Shown: positions 18,471 through 27,226, counted from the stretch's first letter. The stretch: 64,000 nucleotides of DNA from Sphingobacterium detergens (GCF_003610355.1 NZ_RAPY01000001.1:2534500-2598499); one strand, 5' to 3'. Program-made: numbers and translations. Notes: a model not told the origin generated them from the letters alone.

Positions 18471-19832
18471 CTAGGACATATAAGGATGTTGCCAAGGCAT
18501 TCGATAAGGTCTTTTTAATAATTGGGTTGCTTCGGGGTCATCGATGCATATTTTTTTCAATGGATCATATTTCAATGGTCTATTTAATTGCATAGAAATA
18601 TTGGCCAGTATACAACAGGCTGTGGATATATAGCCCTCTTCGATGTCAGCTACAGGTAATCGGTCATGTTCTATTGCAGACAATAGATCCAATAGATGTT
18701 GCCGTGTGGCAGGAGCTGTGTGCAATTCAATTCTAGGCTCTTCCAGATCAGCAGGAAATTTATCTCTTTCATAAACCACATCTTTTTTAATGGGGGTACC
18801 TTTACCAACTGGAATAAACTCATATTTCATCACACTTCCTTTTAATGTTCCTTTATCTCCATAGATAATAAACGCCCAAGGATATTCGGGATCCACAGGA
18901 TTGCCCCAAGTGCGATGTTGCCATACACAATTAAGCTCATCATATTCAAATACTGCTGTTTGTGTATCGGCAATAGTCGACTTTCCCTCCTTTTGCACAT
19001 AGATTCCCCCTGTTGCACTAATTTTCTTTGGCCATTTGAGTTGCAATAGCCAACGAACAGTATCAAACATATGCATCCCCATATCACCTGTGATCCCATT
19101 CCCATATTCCATAAAAGTTCGCCACCAACCGCCATGAGGTAAACCGTCGTAAGGGCGTAGAGGAGCAGGACCAGTCCATAGTTCATAATCAAGAAAGTCC
19201 GGAACTTGCTCCAGTGCCGGATTACCGTTCTTTCTCATATGATAGTAACAGCACATTTCCACGTGCGATATCTTACCGAGTAAACCTTGGTCTATAATCT
19301 GCTTTTTTGCATCAATCAGATGTGCTGTACTCCGTCGTTGTGTTCCTACCTGTACTTTTCTATTATATTTTCGTGCATATCGGAGTATTGCTTCGCCCTC
19401 TAACACATCAACACTAACAGGTTTTTGCAAATAGATATGTGCTCCCGAACGTATCGCATCTATGGCCTGCCGTGCATGCCAATGATCAGGCGTACCGATC
19501 AGAATGAGATCGAATTGATGATCCGCAAGCATTTTCCGGTAATCTTTGTAGAGCTTTGGAATCTGCCCCGAGTGTTGGCGTTCTCCGACCAATCGTCCTG
19601 CCTCCTGCAAATGCCGGCTATCAACATCGCAAATCGCAACCACATTGACATCGCAAACTTGCATCAGCCTAAATAGATCGCTTTTTCCATACCAACCTGC
19701 CCCGATCAGTCCGACCTTGATATTTTTAGATAGACGTTCAAAGGATAATCCTTTAGCTTCTAAAGCGGATAAAGTAACAAAAGCACTTGCACCCAGAATG
19801 AAGTTTCTTCGGTTCAGCGTATAATCAACCAT
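18471..19832 (-). CDS. Gfo/Idh/MocA family oxidoreductase with Tat signal
   Basis: The 453-residue protein starts with a twin-arginine signal (NRRNFILGAS, about residues 7-16), so it is likely exported folded through Tat. Then comes the NAD(P)-binding Rossmann motif (VGLIGAGWYGKS, about 37-48). The catalytic-region motif of the family is IYLQKPVSVDVLEGE (Lys in EKP/QKP position), and GDMGMHMFDTVRWLL is the conserved C-terminal-domain motif. Tat-exported members of this family in Bacteroidota act on glycosides or sugar derivatives. It follows the SusCD/fasciclin cluster by 185 bp on the same strand and may belong to that locus. The substrate cannot be told. Confidence 0.88.
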   Translation of the reverse strand: MVDYTLNRRNFILGASAFVTLSALEAKGLSFERLSKNIKVGLIGAGWYGKSDLFRLMQVCDVNVVAICDVDSRHLQEAGRLVGERQHSGQIPKLYKDYRKMLADHQFDLILIGTPDHWHARQAIDAIRSGAHIYLQKPVSVDVLEGEAILRYARKYNRKVQVGTQRRSTAHLIDAKKQIIDQGLLGKISHVEMCCYYHMRKNGNPALEQVPDFLDYELWTGPAPLRPYDGLPHGGWWRTFMEYGNGITGDMGMHMFDTVRWLLQLKWPKKISATGGIYVQKEGKSTIADTQTAVFEYDELNCVWQHRTWGNPVDPEYPWAFIIYGDKGTLKGSVMKYEFIPVGKGTPIKKDVVYERDKFPADLEEPRIELHTAPATRQHLLDLLSAIEHDRLPVADIEEGYISTACCILANISMQLNRPLKYDPLKKICIDDPEATQLLKRPYRMPWQHPYMS

Positions 19833-20017
19833 AATTTACTGGCTTATTGTTTAGTTTGTTATAAGACAAAACAATAAACTGAAGATAATGTTTATTGAGC
19901 TATCATTTTTCAATTGCATCCATTATCGTCATAGCACTTTATAAGCTATTTGTATTTCCATTTTTTCCTTATACTTTATACACAAGACATTGTTCAGAAA
20001 AAAGATCATCAATATAC

Positions 20018-20596
20018 CTATTTCGTCTTCTCGGATAAAAATACGATGTGATCAACGACATGGATGACACCATTATCCGGAACTAAATTAGATGTGCGGA
20101 TTTGCCATTGGTTGTTGGTCCCTTCATTGATCAGCCCCACATAGGTACTGGTATGGGACAAGTACATCGTTTGACCTTTTTCAGTCGTATAAGCAATTGG
20201 CTTGTTACTCGGAGCCAAGGCAGGATCGCTAAAATTCACGACCGCCTTTACAATATGGTAACGCAAAATATCCTTTAATATTGGTACCGGAATAGCGGCA
20301 ATATTGTCGTATTTATTTTCTTTTAGATATGCCGTAAAAGCTTGATTCGTGGGCAGAATAAAGGTCGCTTTTTCCTTACGTTCATACAATGCTTCATCCT
20401 TACATTGCAAGATAGCTTGTTTCAGTAAGGATAATGAATCCTTCCCCTGAATATATGTCCATGCTGACATATTCAGTTTACTATTGTCTTCCGCGTAGTC
20501 ATATTCAAAGTTTTCCTGTATTTCGCAACTAGAAAACAATGACAGTGTAGCAAAACCACATAGAAAAAAAATAACGATATATTTTATCTTCTTCAT
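20018..20596 (-). CDS. Fasciclin-domain lipoprotein linked to SusCD
   Basis: I place the start at the Met at 20596 (192 residues), because it gives a lipoprotein signal (MKKIKYIVIFFLCGFATLSLFSSC) and lies 4 bp after the susD stop. Longer in-frame starts run back into susD. The mature part has the fasciclin (FAS1) pattern: ATFILPTNQAFTAYL, ILKDILRYHIVKAVV, then a beta region and GVIHVVDHIVFL at the end. FAS1 domains mediate adhesion or carbohydrate/protein contact. Fasciclin lipoproteins downstream of SusD are found in Bacteroidota, and here the tight spacing implies a shared operon and a surface location. What it binds is unknown. Confidence 0.82.
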   Translation of the reverse strand: MKKIKYIVIFFLCGFATLSLFSSCEIQENFEYDYAEDNSKLNMSAWTYIQGKDSLSLLKQAILQCKDEALYERKEKATFILPTNQAFTAYLKENKYDNIAAIPVPILKDILRYHIVKAVVNFSDPALAPSNKPIAYTTEKGQTMYLSHTSTYVGLINEGTNNQWQIRTSNLVPDNGVIHVVDHIVFLSEKTK

Positions 20597-20600
20597 AAGA

Positions 20601-21977
20601 TTATCTATAAAATTCATTTTGTTGCAAATTTGGATTTTTAAGAAGTTCCCCTTCATGTATTGGCCACAGCAAATTTCGTTTATCGGAGAGACCATTGATC
20701 GGTTTCATTGTCGAAATAGCCGTTTCATTTCGCAGGAGATCAAACCAACGGTGTCCCTCAAAACAAAGTTCTACAGATCGTTCATGCAAAATACTGCCAA
20801 CTAAACTTCCGAATTGGCTTTGCGCCTTATTTTGATCCAAAACCGGAAGTCCCGCACGAATACGGATACGGTTCAGTAGGTCCAATGCTTCAACGGGCTG
20901 ATTTAGACTGGCATGTGCTTCAGCCTTTAGTAGGAGGATATCAGCCAATCGCGTTAATACAATATTGCCTGCGGAAGGTTCTGGACTCTCGTCATTAAAT
21001 CCTTCCCCAAAAAACTTCCATATCTTACGGGGCTGAACTTGAGACACATCGTAAATACGAGGTTTGCGAAGATCGTCAGGTTCGATTGATGCTATAAAAC
21101 CCGCACTAGGTACATAATCACTATCCGATCCATTGGCATACCACACACGGAGGTTATTGGGTTGCACTTCATTATATCCGACTTCAAAAATACTTTCGGT
21201 ACTGCTTCCTTTTACAAAAATGTTATTCCAATCCTCAATTGGTACCAAGGCATATTGCGGGTCCGCGATTACTTTTTCAGCCATTTCTATTGCTTGTGCA
21301 TACTTTTTTTGCCACATATAGAGCTGCGTCAGAAAAGCATAAGCCGCCCCTTTGGTAATCATCACGCGGTTTCTGGCACCCGAATAATTTGAAGCACAAT
21401 TCTCTGTTGCTAAGATTAAATCTGCTTCCACCTTAGCCAATACCTCCGCCTCAGTGTTCTTCTTGACAAACAGGTCCTGATCCAATCCCTCATAGGGTTC
21501 CGTAACCAATGGGACCTGCCCCCATATCCGAACCAAGTAAAAATAAGCCAGTGCCCTTAAAGCATGGGCCTGCCCAAGTAACTGCCTTTTAAGTTCGCTA
21601 TCTTCCGTTCCAAATGCCTGTGGAATATATTTGATCGCATAGTTCGCACGGGATATAACCGTATAAAAATTATCCCAACGTGCCGAATTGATAACCGGAG
21701 TCAGTGTATTCTGTTGTAGCGCAGCAGGATCACCGGCATGGCGGGTCACAATATTATCAGCCCGCCCCTCGCCCCAGTAAGCAAAATTCTGACGAAAAAG
21801 AGATTGCAGACCATTATAGATGCCATTGACACCAGCCTGCGCATCACTGGGCTTTTTATAGTACCCCTCTCCAGAAACATTGCTAATAGGCTCCTTATCC
21901 AACAACGAATTCGAACAACCGCTAACGGATAAAAATAGAAGAGAACAAAATGTATATTTTAACAATTTTTTCATCAC
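20601..21977 (-). CDS. SusD/RagB family lipoprotein (second pair)
   Basis: The 458-residue protein has a lipoprotein signal (LLFLSVSGC, Cys about residue 21), the SusD N-terminus (SNSLLDKEPISNVSGEGYYK) and the TPR-like core with AHALRALAYFYLVRIWGQVPL, RLADILLLKAEAHASL and ILHERSVELCFEGHRWFDLLR. It is shorter than the PUL susD at 8726, but within the family range. The susC gene ends 7 bp upstream. Together they form a glycan or other oligomer uptake pair. No glycoside hydrolase gene follows, so the substrate is not indicated. Confidence 0.93.
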   Translation of the reverse strand: MMKKLLKYTFCSLLFLSVSGCSNSLLDKEPISNVSGEGYYKKPSDAQAGVNGIYNGLQSLFRQNFAYWGEGRADNIVTRHAGDPAALQQNTLTPVINSARWDNFYTVISRANYAIKYIPQAFGTEDSELKRQLLGQAHALRALAYFYLVRIWGQVPLVTEPYEGLDQDLFVKKNTEAEVLAKVEADLILATENCASNYSGARNRVMITKGAAYAFLTQLYMWQKKYAQAIEMAEKVIADPQYALVPIEDWNNIFVKGSSTESIFEVGYNEVQPNNLRVWYANGSDSDYVPSAGFIASIEPDDLRKPRIYDVSQVQPRKIWKFFGEGFNDESPEPSAGNIVLTRLADILLLKAEAHASLNQPVEALDLLNRIRIRAGLPVLDQNKAQSQFGSLVGSILHERSVELCFEGHRWFDLLRNETAISTMKPINGLSDKRNLLWPIHEGELLKNPNLQQNEFYR

Positions 21978-21983
21978 GATTTA

Positions 21984-24900
21984 TTAAAGACCAAGGATTA
22001 AACCAAACATAAATGTGCGGCTCTGTGGATAAGAGCCCTCATCCAATCCTACACGAAGACCAGAATAGGAATTAACATCGGGATCAAAACCGGTATACTT
22101 TGTCCAGGTAATCAGATTTGTAGCCGTAACAAAAGCATCGAGCTTACGCAAGCCGATACGTTTGCTCCAAGCGGGGTCAAAAGAATACCTCAAATTGATG
22201 TTTTTTAACTTTAGATAAGAACCATCTTCCACCCATCTACTTTGCACCCGACTATCAGACTGTTTTGGATCATCCCGAATCAATCGGGGAAAATCTGTTT
22301 GATCTCCCTGTTCCCGCCACCGGTTAAGGGCGTCAGTAGATAGATTATTATAACGAACAATTGAATTGCGCTGATGATTCAGCTCACTATAAATCTGATT
22401 ACCGACCGAATACTGAAAAAACACATTCAAATGAAAATTCTTATAGCTGAAATCATTGGAGATCCCGCCGAAATACTTCGGTTCAGCATAACCAATAATC
22501 TCGCGGTCATTTTGATCGATCATATTATCATTGTTCACATCCTTCCAAATAGGATCACCACCGGCAAATACAGGTCCATTCGCACCATTTGTTAACCCGG
22601 TTGTATTGTCTTCGTCTCGCGCATACACACCAAGATAACGCCATCCATAAAATACACCGATAGGCAGGCCTTCCTGTAGAATATGGAAAGCCCCATTTTG
22701 AATATGACCGCCAGTCAGAAGATTCTTAGGCAACGATGTAACTTTATTTCTATTTAAGCTAACGTTAATATTGGTGTTCCAACTAAAAGCTCCCTCCAGA
22801 TTACGGGTCTGTAGGCTAAACTCTAATCCTCGATTCTCAATAGATCCTATATTTTGTGTAATAAATTCAAATCCCGTAGTCCCGGGCATGGGCACATTAT
22901 AAAGCAGGTCTTTCGTTTTTTTCAAGTAAGCATCTGTAGAAAACAGGATTCTGTTTTTTAAAAAGCCAAGTTCTAGACCAAGGTTATATTGACGCGTTGT
23001 TTCCCAAGTGAGGCTCGCGTTGGGCATCACCGTTGGTGCCGCTCCCGAAAAATCCAAATAATTCGTTCCTAAAGTAAACTCTCCTCTCGCGGCATAATCA
23101 CCTATGGCCTCGTTTCCAGTACTTCCAAGGCTAAATCGAAGCTTACCATCGCTAAGCCAACCCAAATTCTTGATCCCTTTTTCTTCGACAAAACGCCAGC
23201 CCGCCGACGCAGAGGGAAAAAATCCAAACCGTCGGTTACGGCCAAAACGGGAAGAGCCGTCTGTACGAAGGTTGAATTCCAACAAATATTTTCCGAGATA
23301 GTCATAGGTTACCCGACCAAAATAAGAAAGCATGGCATGTTCGGAAGCGATATTTACACCTTGGTTTGAAATAACAGATGCACCATTCAATGTACGGATA
23401 TCATCACTTGGAAAGTATTCTCCATCGAGACCTGTCCGGTCATAACGCCATTTCTGAAAACTTATTCCCAATACCGCCCCAATATTGTGTGCATTAGCTA
23501 CACTTTTTGCATAGGTAAAATAACTTTCATTGCCCCAGGTAAGATTTCCAGAAGATCGTACAGCACCTTTATTATATCCTTGGCGGTAATCCAATATGGA
23601 TGGCATAAATTCATCTTCTTTCATTGAAATATAATCTAGGTTTACATTGCTTCGGAATTTAAGATCTTTATAAAGATCAATTTCCAGGTATTGGCTTCCA
23701 ACGATGCGATTACTCTTGTTCAGGTTGGTTGCAAACAAAGCCATCCCAACGGGATTCCGCTGTCCAATCATATAACCATTCAGTGACCCATTAGGTAGAT
23801 ACATCGACATAATAGGTGGCCGTATCAATAAGCTCCGGATAATACTCAGATTCCCTGAGCCCGCAGCATTTGTCCGATTGTTTACTGCATTTGTATAGGA
23901 AATACTCTGGCCTATCCTGATCCGATCGGAAATCGTAAAGTCGACATTCAATCGGGAGGTAAATCGCTTGTAATTGGAATTCAAGATCACACCATCCTGA
24001 TCCAAATAAGATGAACTCCAGGCATATTTTGTTCCTTGATTACCTCCCCGTACAGAGAGGTCCAACTTATATTGCTTTGCTGAACGCATTAGCTCATCCT
24101 GCCAGTCCACGTCACCACTGTTCATGGGGTTGAGCGAATCTATAATAGTATAGAATGGTTCCTCGGGCTTGGCCATACCCCGATAGGAATCCAAAACTGC
24201 CTCTCGATATTGCCTTGCGTTCAAAACACCTAGTTTGCGGGTCAGAGAGCTCACTCCCGCAGTTGCATTTAATATCACTTCAGGCCTACCTTCAGCACCT
24301 CGTTTCGTCGTAATCATCACGACTCCATTGGCAGCCCTAGAGCCATAAATCGCTGTAGACGCAGCATCTTTCAGAATCTCGATCGAAGCGATATCGTTCG
24401 GATTGATATCCGTCATCGGGTTCAGTCCAGAATTTTCAGTACCGTTTAACGAAGAAATGGAATTGGACTCCAGTGGAATACCGTCTATAACAAAAAGCGG
24501 ATTGTTACCCGAGTTCAATGAGGAGCTCCCCCGAACACGTATGCTCATCTCACCACCGGGCGCTCCAGAATTAGACGAAACCTGCACCCCTGCAGCCCGT
24601 CCCTGTAAAATTGAAATGGGATCCTGTAAGGTTGTCTTGGCAATTTCTGAAGCACCTACGGAAACAATAGATCCCGTGAGGTTTCGTTTTTTCTGACGCC
24701 CATATCCGACCACAACAGTCTCTTCCATCAAATTGGAAACAGCAACTAGTGCGATCGTATAGCTTGCCCGTGAATCTATTTTTATCGTCTGACTTGAATA
24801 GCCTACAAATGAAAAAGTAATGGATTGCCCTATTGCGACGTCATCTAATACAAAGCCCCCTCTTTTATCCGTACTCACTGTAACGTTTTTTGTGTCGCTA

Positions 24901-25076
24901 AGCTTTACGGTAACTCCAAGTAAAGGCGACTTTGTGGTCGCGTCAATCACATTACCAGTAACCGTCTTTTGCTGAGCGACCACAATACCAGGAAAAATTA
25001 AAATGCTGCACAAAAAAAATAAGGATAGAACATAATACGGTCCTTTAAGGTTACGCTGGTTAGCACTAGATTTCAT
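21984..25076 (-). CDS. SusC/RagA TonB-dependent transporter (second pair, no STN)
   Basis: The 1030-residue protein has a signal peptide (about residues 14-34), a carboxypeptidase-regulatory-like domain (36-115, VTGNVIDATTKSPLLGVTV), a TonB-box-like MEETVVVGYGRQKKRNLTGS, a plug domain with SILQGRAAGVQVSS, PLFVIDGIPLES and STAIYGSRAANGVVMITTKRG, and a beta barrel ending MFGLILGL. It lacks the STN domain of the SusC at 10659, so it should not signal to an anti-sigma factor, and indeed none is encoded nearby. Upstream lies a 539-bp gap with a putative sRNA. Its promoter was not found by eye. Confidence 0.95.
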   Translation of the reverse strand: MKSSANQRNLKGPYYVLSLFFLCSILIFPGIVVAQQKTVTGNVIDATTKSPLLGVTVKLSDTKNVTVSTDKRGGFVLDDVAIGQSITFSFVGYSSQTIKIDSRASYTIALVAVSNLMEETVVVGYGRQKKRNLTGSIVSVGASEIAKTTLQDPISILQGRAAGVQVSSNSGAPGGEMSIRVRGSSSLNSGNNPLFVIDGIPLESNSISSLNGTENSGLNPMTDINPNDIASIEILKDAASTAIYGSRAANGVVMITTKRGAEGRPEVILNATAGVSSLTRKLGVLNARQYREAVLDSYRGMAKPEEPFYTIIDSLNPMNSGDVDWQDELMRSAKQYKLDLSVRGGNQGTKYAWSSSYLDQDGVILNSNYKRFTSRLNVDFTISDRIRIGQSISYTNAVNNRTNAAGSGNLSIIRSLLIRPPIMSMYLPNGSLNGYMIGQRNPVGMALFATNLNKSNRIVGSQYLEIDLYKDLKFRSNVNLDYISMKEDEFMPSILDYRQGYNKGAVRSSGNLTWGNESYFTYAKSVANAHNIGAVLGISFQKWRYDRTGLDGEYFPSDDIRTLNGASVISNQGVNIASEHAMLSYFGRVTYDYLGKYLLEFNLRTDGSSRFGRNRRFGFFPSASAGWRFVEEKGIKNLGWLSDGKLRFSLGSTGNEAIGDYAARGEFTLGTNYLDFSGAAPTVMPNASLTWETTRQYNLGLELGFLKNRILFSTDAYLKKTKDLLYNVPMPGTTGFEFITQNIGSIENRGLEFSLQTRNLEGAFSWNTNINVSLNRNKVTSLPKNLLTGGHIQNGAFHILQEGLPIGVFYGWRYLGVYARDEDNTTGLTNGANGPVFAGGDPIWKDVNNDNMIDQNDREIIGYAEPKYFGGISNDFSYKNFHLNVFFQYSVGNQIYSELNHQRNSIVRYNNLSTDALNRWREQGDQTDFPRLIRDDPKQSDSRVQSRWVEDGSYLKLKNINLRYSFDPAWSKRIGLRKLDAFVTATNLITWTKYTGFDPDVNSYSGLRVGLDEGSYPQSRTFMFGLILGL

Positions 25077-25259
25077 ATGAAGACTTTAAGTTTATATCAC
25101 CTATTAACTATCAATAACGATTAATAAAAAATATTTTAATGAAAACATTTACATTAAAAAGTTAAGCATTATCAAATAATTAACGTTTGAAAAAAAACAA
25201 TAGTATGCGCAGCGTCAACTTTAGTAACATTTATGTGACGAAACCACTTTCAAGAAACA

Positions 25260-25391
25260 TTATATTGTCCCACTAACTATTTCATAAATACTGTTTTCTT
25301 TCCCAACCAACTCAATAAAAATTCCAAATGGGCTCTTCGGAAATTGGATAAACTCCAAACCGTCAACTGTCTTGCTTGCGGAGGTTATCAT
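25260..25391 (-). pseudogene. Protein-like 43-codon frame, possible remnant of a VOC-type gene end
   Basis: On the minus strand, ATG at 25391 opens 43 codons ending TAA at 25260. The translation contains VDGLEFIQFPKSPFGIFIEL, which has the look of the last strand of a glyoxalase/VOC-type protein (xxFPDSPFGxFxEL), and the codons look like those of real genes. The frame stays open at least 10 codons upstream of the ATG. The rest of such a gene is not visible, so a decayed relic is most likely. A small functional protein is the alternative. The family link rests on pattern memory only. Confidence 0.3.
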
Positions 25392-25421
25392 AATCTCAAA
25401 TAGAAGGCATAAAGCAGGACA

Positions 25422-25454
25422 TAAAAAAGCCCTAGAGCGGGGAACTCTAGGGTC
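25422..25454 (-). terminator. Terminator of sRNA copy A
   Basis: An 8-bp stem (CCCTAGAG/CTCTAGGG) with loop TTCCCCG is followed on the minus strand by CTTTTTT. The loop is the same as in the terminator at 26491-26525, while the stem sequence differs. Confidence 0.75.
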
Positions 25455-25508
25455 TTAGCCATATATTAACCTATTTTATGAAAAGTATTTGCATTATTAA
25501 CGCATTAT
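25423..25508 (-). ncRNA. Putative small RNA, copy A of a two-member family
   Basis: On the minus strand about 86 nt end in a terminator: CCCTAGAG - TTCCCCG - CTCTAGGG, then C and six T. Upstream of the hairpin the block CATAAAATAGGTTAATA, a TGG and AAGACC match copy B at 26438-26525 almost base for base, although the stem bases of the terminator differ. A weak -7 box (TAAGTTG, 25514-25520) lies where copy B has CATCTTTG. No -33 TTG was found, so expression may depend on read-through from the gene at 26065 or on another factor. Confidence 0.5.
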
Positions 25509-25555
25509 TGTGGCAACTTATTTTGTGCTATATTGAAAAAAATTAATAATTATAA

Positions 25556-25591
25556 AAAAATCCCATTTATAGCGCTATAAATGGGATTTTT
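25556..25591. terminator. Perfect 36-bp palindrome, terminator of the DsbD-N-like gene
   Basis: The two arms (AAAAATCCCATTTATAGC and its exact complement) meet at a central GC step with no loop. A and T runs flank both sides, so it works as a terminator on either strand. It lies 24 bp after the stop of the gene at 25616. Confidence 0.8.
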
Positions 25592-25615
25592 CATACGATC
25601 CAAAATAAGATTTTT

Positions 25616-26065
25616 TTATTTGATCGTTACTGCAAAAGCATATTCATCTGGAGGAAGACATTGTGATGCATCACACGCTTGCCATTCCACACTACCTTTC
25701 ACAGTTGCTGTTCCTTTTTTCAAAGTCACCTTTTGTTGGAAGATCACCTCATTTGTAAAATATCCTACATCCATTTTAAAAACCTCCTCGTGTTTTACTT
25801 TCGGTTTTGGCTCGGCAGTTTTTCCTGCCAATACATAATCAGTCGCATTAGCAAATGTGAAAGAAGTCGGAATAGGTCCGCCATCCTTTACATTTTGCGA
25901 ATAAATATGCCAGCCATTTTGAATGGTAGCTTTTACATAGACGACTGCCTCTTTGCTGTTCAGCCTTTTGCTAGCTACAGTCCATTTTACCGGTTTGTGA
26001 ATCTGAGCAAAAGCGCCAGTTATCATAAAAATAACTGCAGTCATTAACAATACTAATTTTTTCAT
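25616..26065 (-). CDS. Periplasmic DsbD N-terminal-domain-like protein
   Basis: The 149-residue protein has a Sec signal peptide (MKKLVLLMTAVIFMITGAFAQ). The mature domain (22-149) follows the pattern of the N-terminal immunoglobulin-like domain of protein-disulfide reductase DsbD: VKWTVASKRLNSKEAVVYVKA, NGWHIYSQN, YFTNEVIFQQKV and VEWQACDASQCLPP with Cys131 and Cys136. In DsbD this domain passes electrons to periplasmic partners through such a cysteine pair, but free-standing copies without the membrane and thioredoxin domains are common in Bacteroidota. The electron donor would have to be encoded elsewhere. The gene is monocistronic, ends in a perfect palindromic terminator and is flanked by two copies of a putative sRNA. 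Confidence 0.85.
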   Translation of the reverse strand: MKKLVLLMTAVIFMITGAFAQIHKPVKWTVASKRLNSKEAVVYVKATIQNGWHIYSQNVKDGGPIPTSFTFANATDYVLAGKTAEPKPKVKHEEVFKMDVGYFTNEVIFQQKVTLKKGTATVKGSVEWQACDASQCLPPDEYAFAVTIK

Positions 26066-26405
26066 TTTTTTATATTTATTTTGGTTTATTACACGATGTC
26101 CATTCTCCTACCTTCATATCCATTTTCTTCTATATGTAAATATGACGATATAGAAAGACAAAAAACGCTACAACAATATTCGCTATAAACAATATAAAAC
26201 ACAACAACAGGTTGGCAAAACAATAAATTTTATTGAAAACAATATAAAAAACAATACGATTTACATTTATACAACACGTTTTTCAATATTCTCGCCTTAT
26301 TTTTTTTGTGTCCTAAAAATTGAAAACAATCACTATATCATACTGGCTATACCACCCAAAATCTGTTATTATTTATTTAAAATCAGAAACAACAGATTTG
26401 TTACG

Positions 26406-26433
26406 TTGCAGTACCTGTCAAAAATCATCTTTG
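26406..26433 (+). promoter_or_regulatory. Promoter of sRNA copy B
   Basis: TTG (26406-26408), 17 nt, then CATCTTTG (26426-26433) match the Bacteroidota consensus TTG-N17-19-TAnnTTTG at all positions but one. The start of transcription is expected at about 26438. Confidence 0.6.
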
Positions 26434-26437
26434 GCAC

Positions 26438-26525
26438 AGAAATCGCATAATATAAAACTCATAATTTAGGTTAATAATTGGTTAGGTTAGACCGCTTGAA
26501 GTTCCCCGCTTCAAGCGGTTTTTTT
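26438..26525 (+). ncRNA. Putative small RNA, copy B of a two-member family
   Basis: A good promoter at 26406-26433 and a strong terminator at 26491-26525 define an RNA of about 88 nt on the + strand with no open reading frame. The block CATAATTTAGGTTAATAATTGG..TTAGACC before the terminator matches copy A (25423-25508, minus strand), including the terminator loop TTCCCCG. It lies in the divergent gap upstream of the DsbD-N-like gene, and copy A lies downstream of it. The conserved unpaired AGGTTAATA core is a candidate target-binding site. Confidence 0.55.
26491..26525 (+). terminator. Terminator of sRNA copy B
   Basis: ACCGCTTGAAG - TTCCCCG - CTTCAAGCGGT forms an 11-bp perfect stem followed by seven T. 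It ends no open reading frame, which points to a non-coding transcript. Confidence 0.85.
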
Positions 26526-26694
26526 ATAATAAATCTCCATATTCAAATCCATACTGACACAGAGCTGTCAATATCCAAACTTATCTTTGACGTAGGATAC
26601 AAAAAAACAGAACGACCTATCATTTGTTCAAAAGGATGGGTATAAAAACAAGGGCATTGTATAAAAATATTAAACTAATATATTCCAAAACAAG

Positions 26695-27192
26695 ATGAAC
26701 ACACTTCAACAACTAAAATCTGAACTTGAAAATGAGTACCAGATCACGAAAAATTTTATCGAACTTTTTCCAGAAGGCAAAAATGACTATGCCCCACATG
26801 AAAAAAGCATGAAAATCATGCCCCTTGCGACCCATCTCGTAGAGGTATTTGAATGGCCAAGTACAATTTTGAAAACGTCTGAACTGGATTTTGCCGATGG
26901 TGGCTACAAACCCACTATTCTATCAACTCGGGAAGACTTACTCCAGAAACTAGACCAAGATTATGAAGCAGGAAAAATAGCCTTAGAAAATGCTGCCGAA
27001 GATGATTTAAATCCTGTTTGGACCATCAAAAGTGCTGGACAAAAACTCGCGAGCTGGACAAAATATGAAGCAATCCGTCATTCATTAAATCAGATCACAC
27101 ATCACAGGGCACAATTAGGTGTTTACTATAGGCTGAATAATATCCCCTTACCGTCTAGTTACGGACCTTCTGCCGATTCACAGAATTTTTAG
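26695..27192 (+). CDS. DinB-like superfamily protein
   Basis: The 165-residue soluble protein has the four-helix pattern of DinB-like (YfiT/DinB_2) proteins. Metal-ligand histidines are seen at MPLATHLVEV (His47) and in ITHHRAQLGVYYR near residues 137-138. Members bind a divalent metal and include thiol-dependent transferases (bacillithiol or mycothiol S-transferases, maleylpyruvate isomerases), but many are uncharacterised. The start ATG at 26695 gives a normal N-terminus. The gene is monocistronic. After its stop comes a 500-bp gene-free stretch with a large hairpin. Confidence 0.85.
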   Translation: MNTLQQLKSELENEYQITKNFIELFPEGKNDYAPHEKSMKIMPLATHLVEVFEWPSTILKTSELDFADGGYKPTILSTREDLLQKLDQDYEAGKIALENAAEDDLNPVWTIKSAGQKLASWTKYEAIRHSLNQITHHRAQLGVYYRLNNIPLPSSYGPSADSQNF

Positions 27193-27226
27193 TATGGTCC
27201 AAATAACTATTGTTTTTTGAACAAGA

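Larger units (their letters stand above)
25077..25615. other. Intergenic region between susC and the DsbD-N-like gene
   Basis: The 539 bp hold, from left to right, an A/T-rich susC leader with no clear promoter, a 43-codon protein-like frame on the minus strand (25260-25391), a minus-strand element with a terminator (25423-25508) and a perfect 36-bp palindrome (25556-25591). The region reads as a mix of regulatory RNA and gene relic. Confidence 0.6.
26066..26694. other. AT-rich divergent intergenic region
   Basis: The 629 bp lie between the divergent DsbD-N-like gene and the DinB-like gene. The left half (26160-26340) is very A/T-rich with repeated AACAATATAAAA-type runs and no coding signal. 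The right half carries a promoter and a putative sRNA (26406-26525). After 26530 nothing else is seen except the upstream region of the gene at 26695, which has no consensus promoter. Confidence 0.6.
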
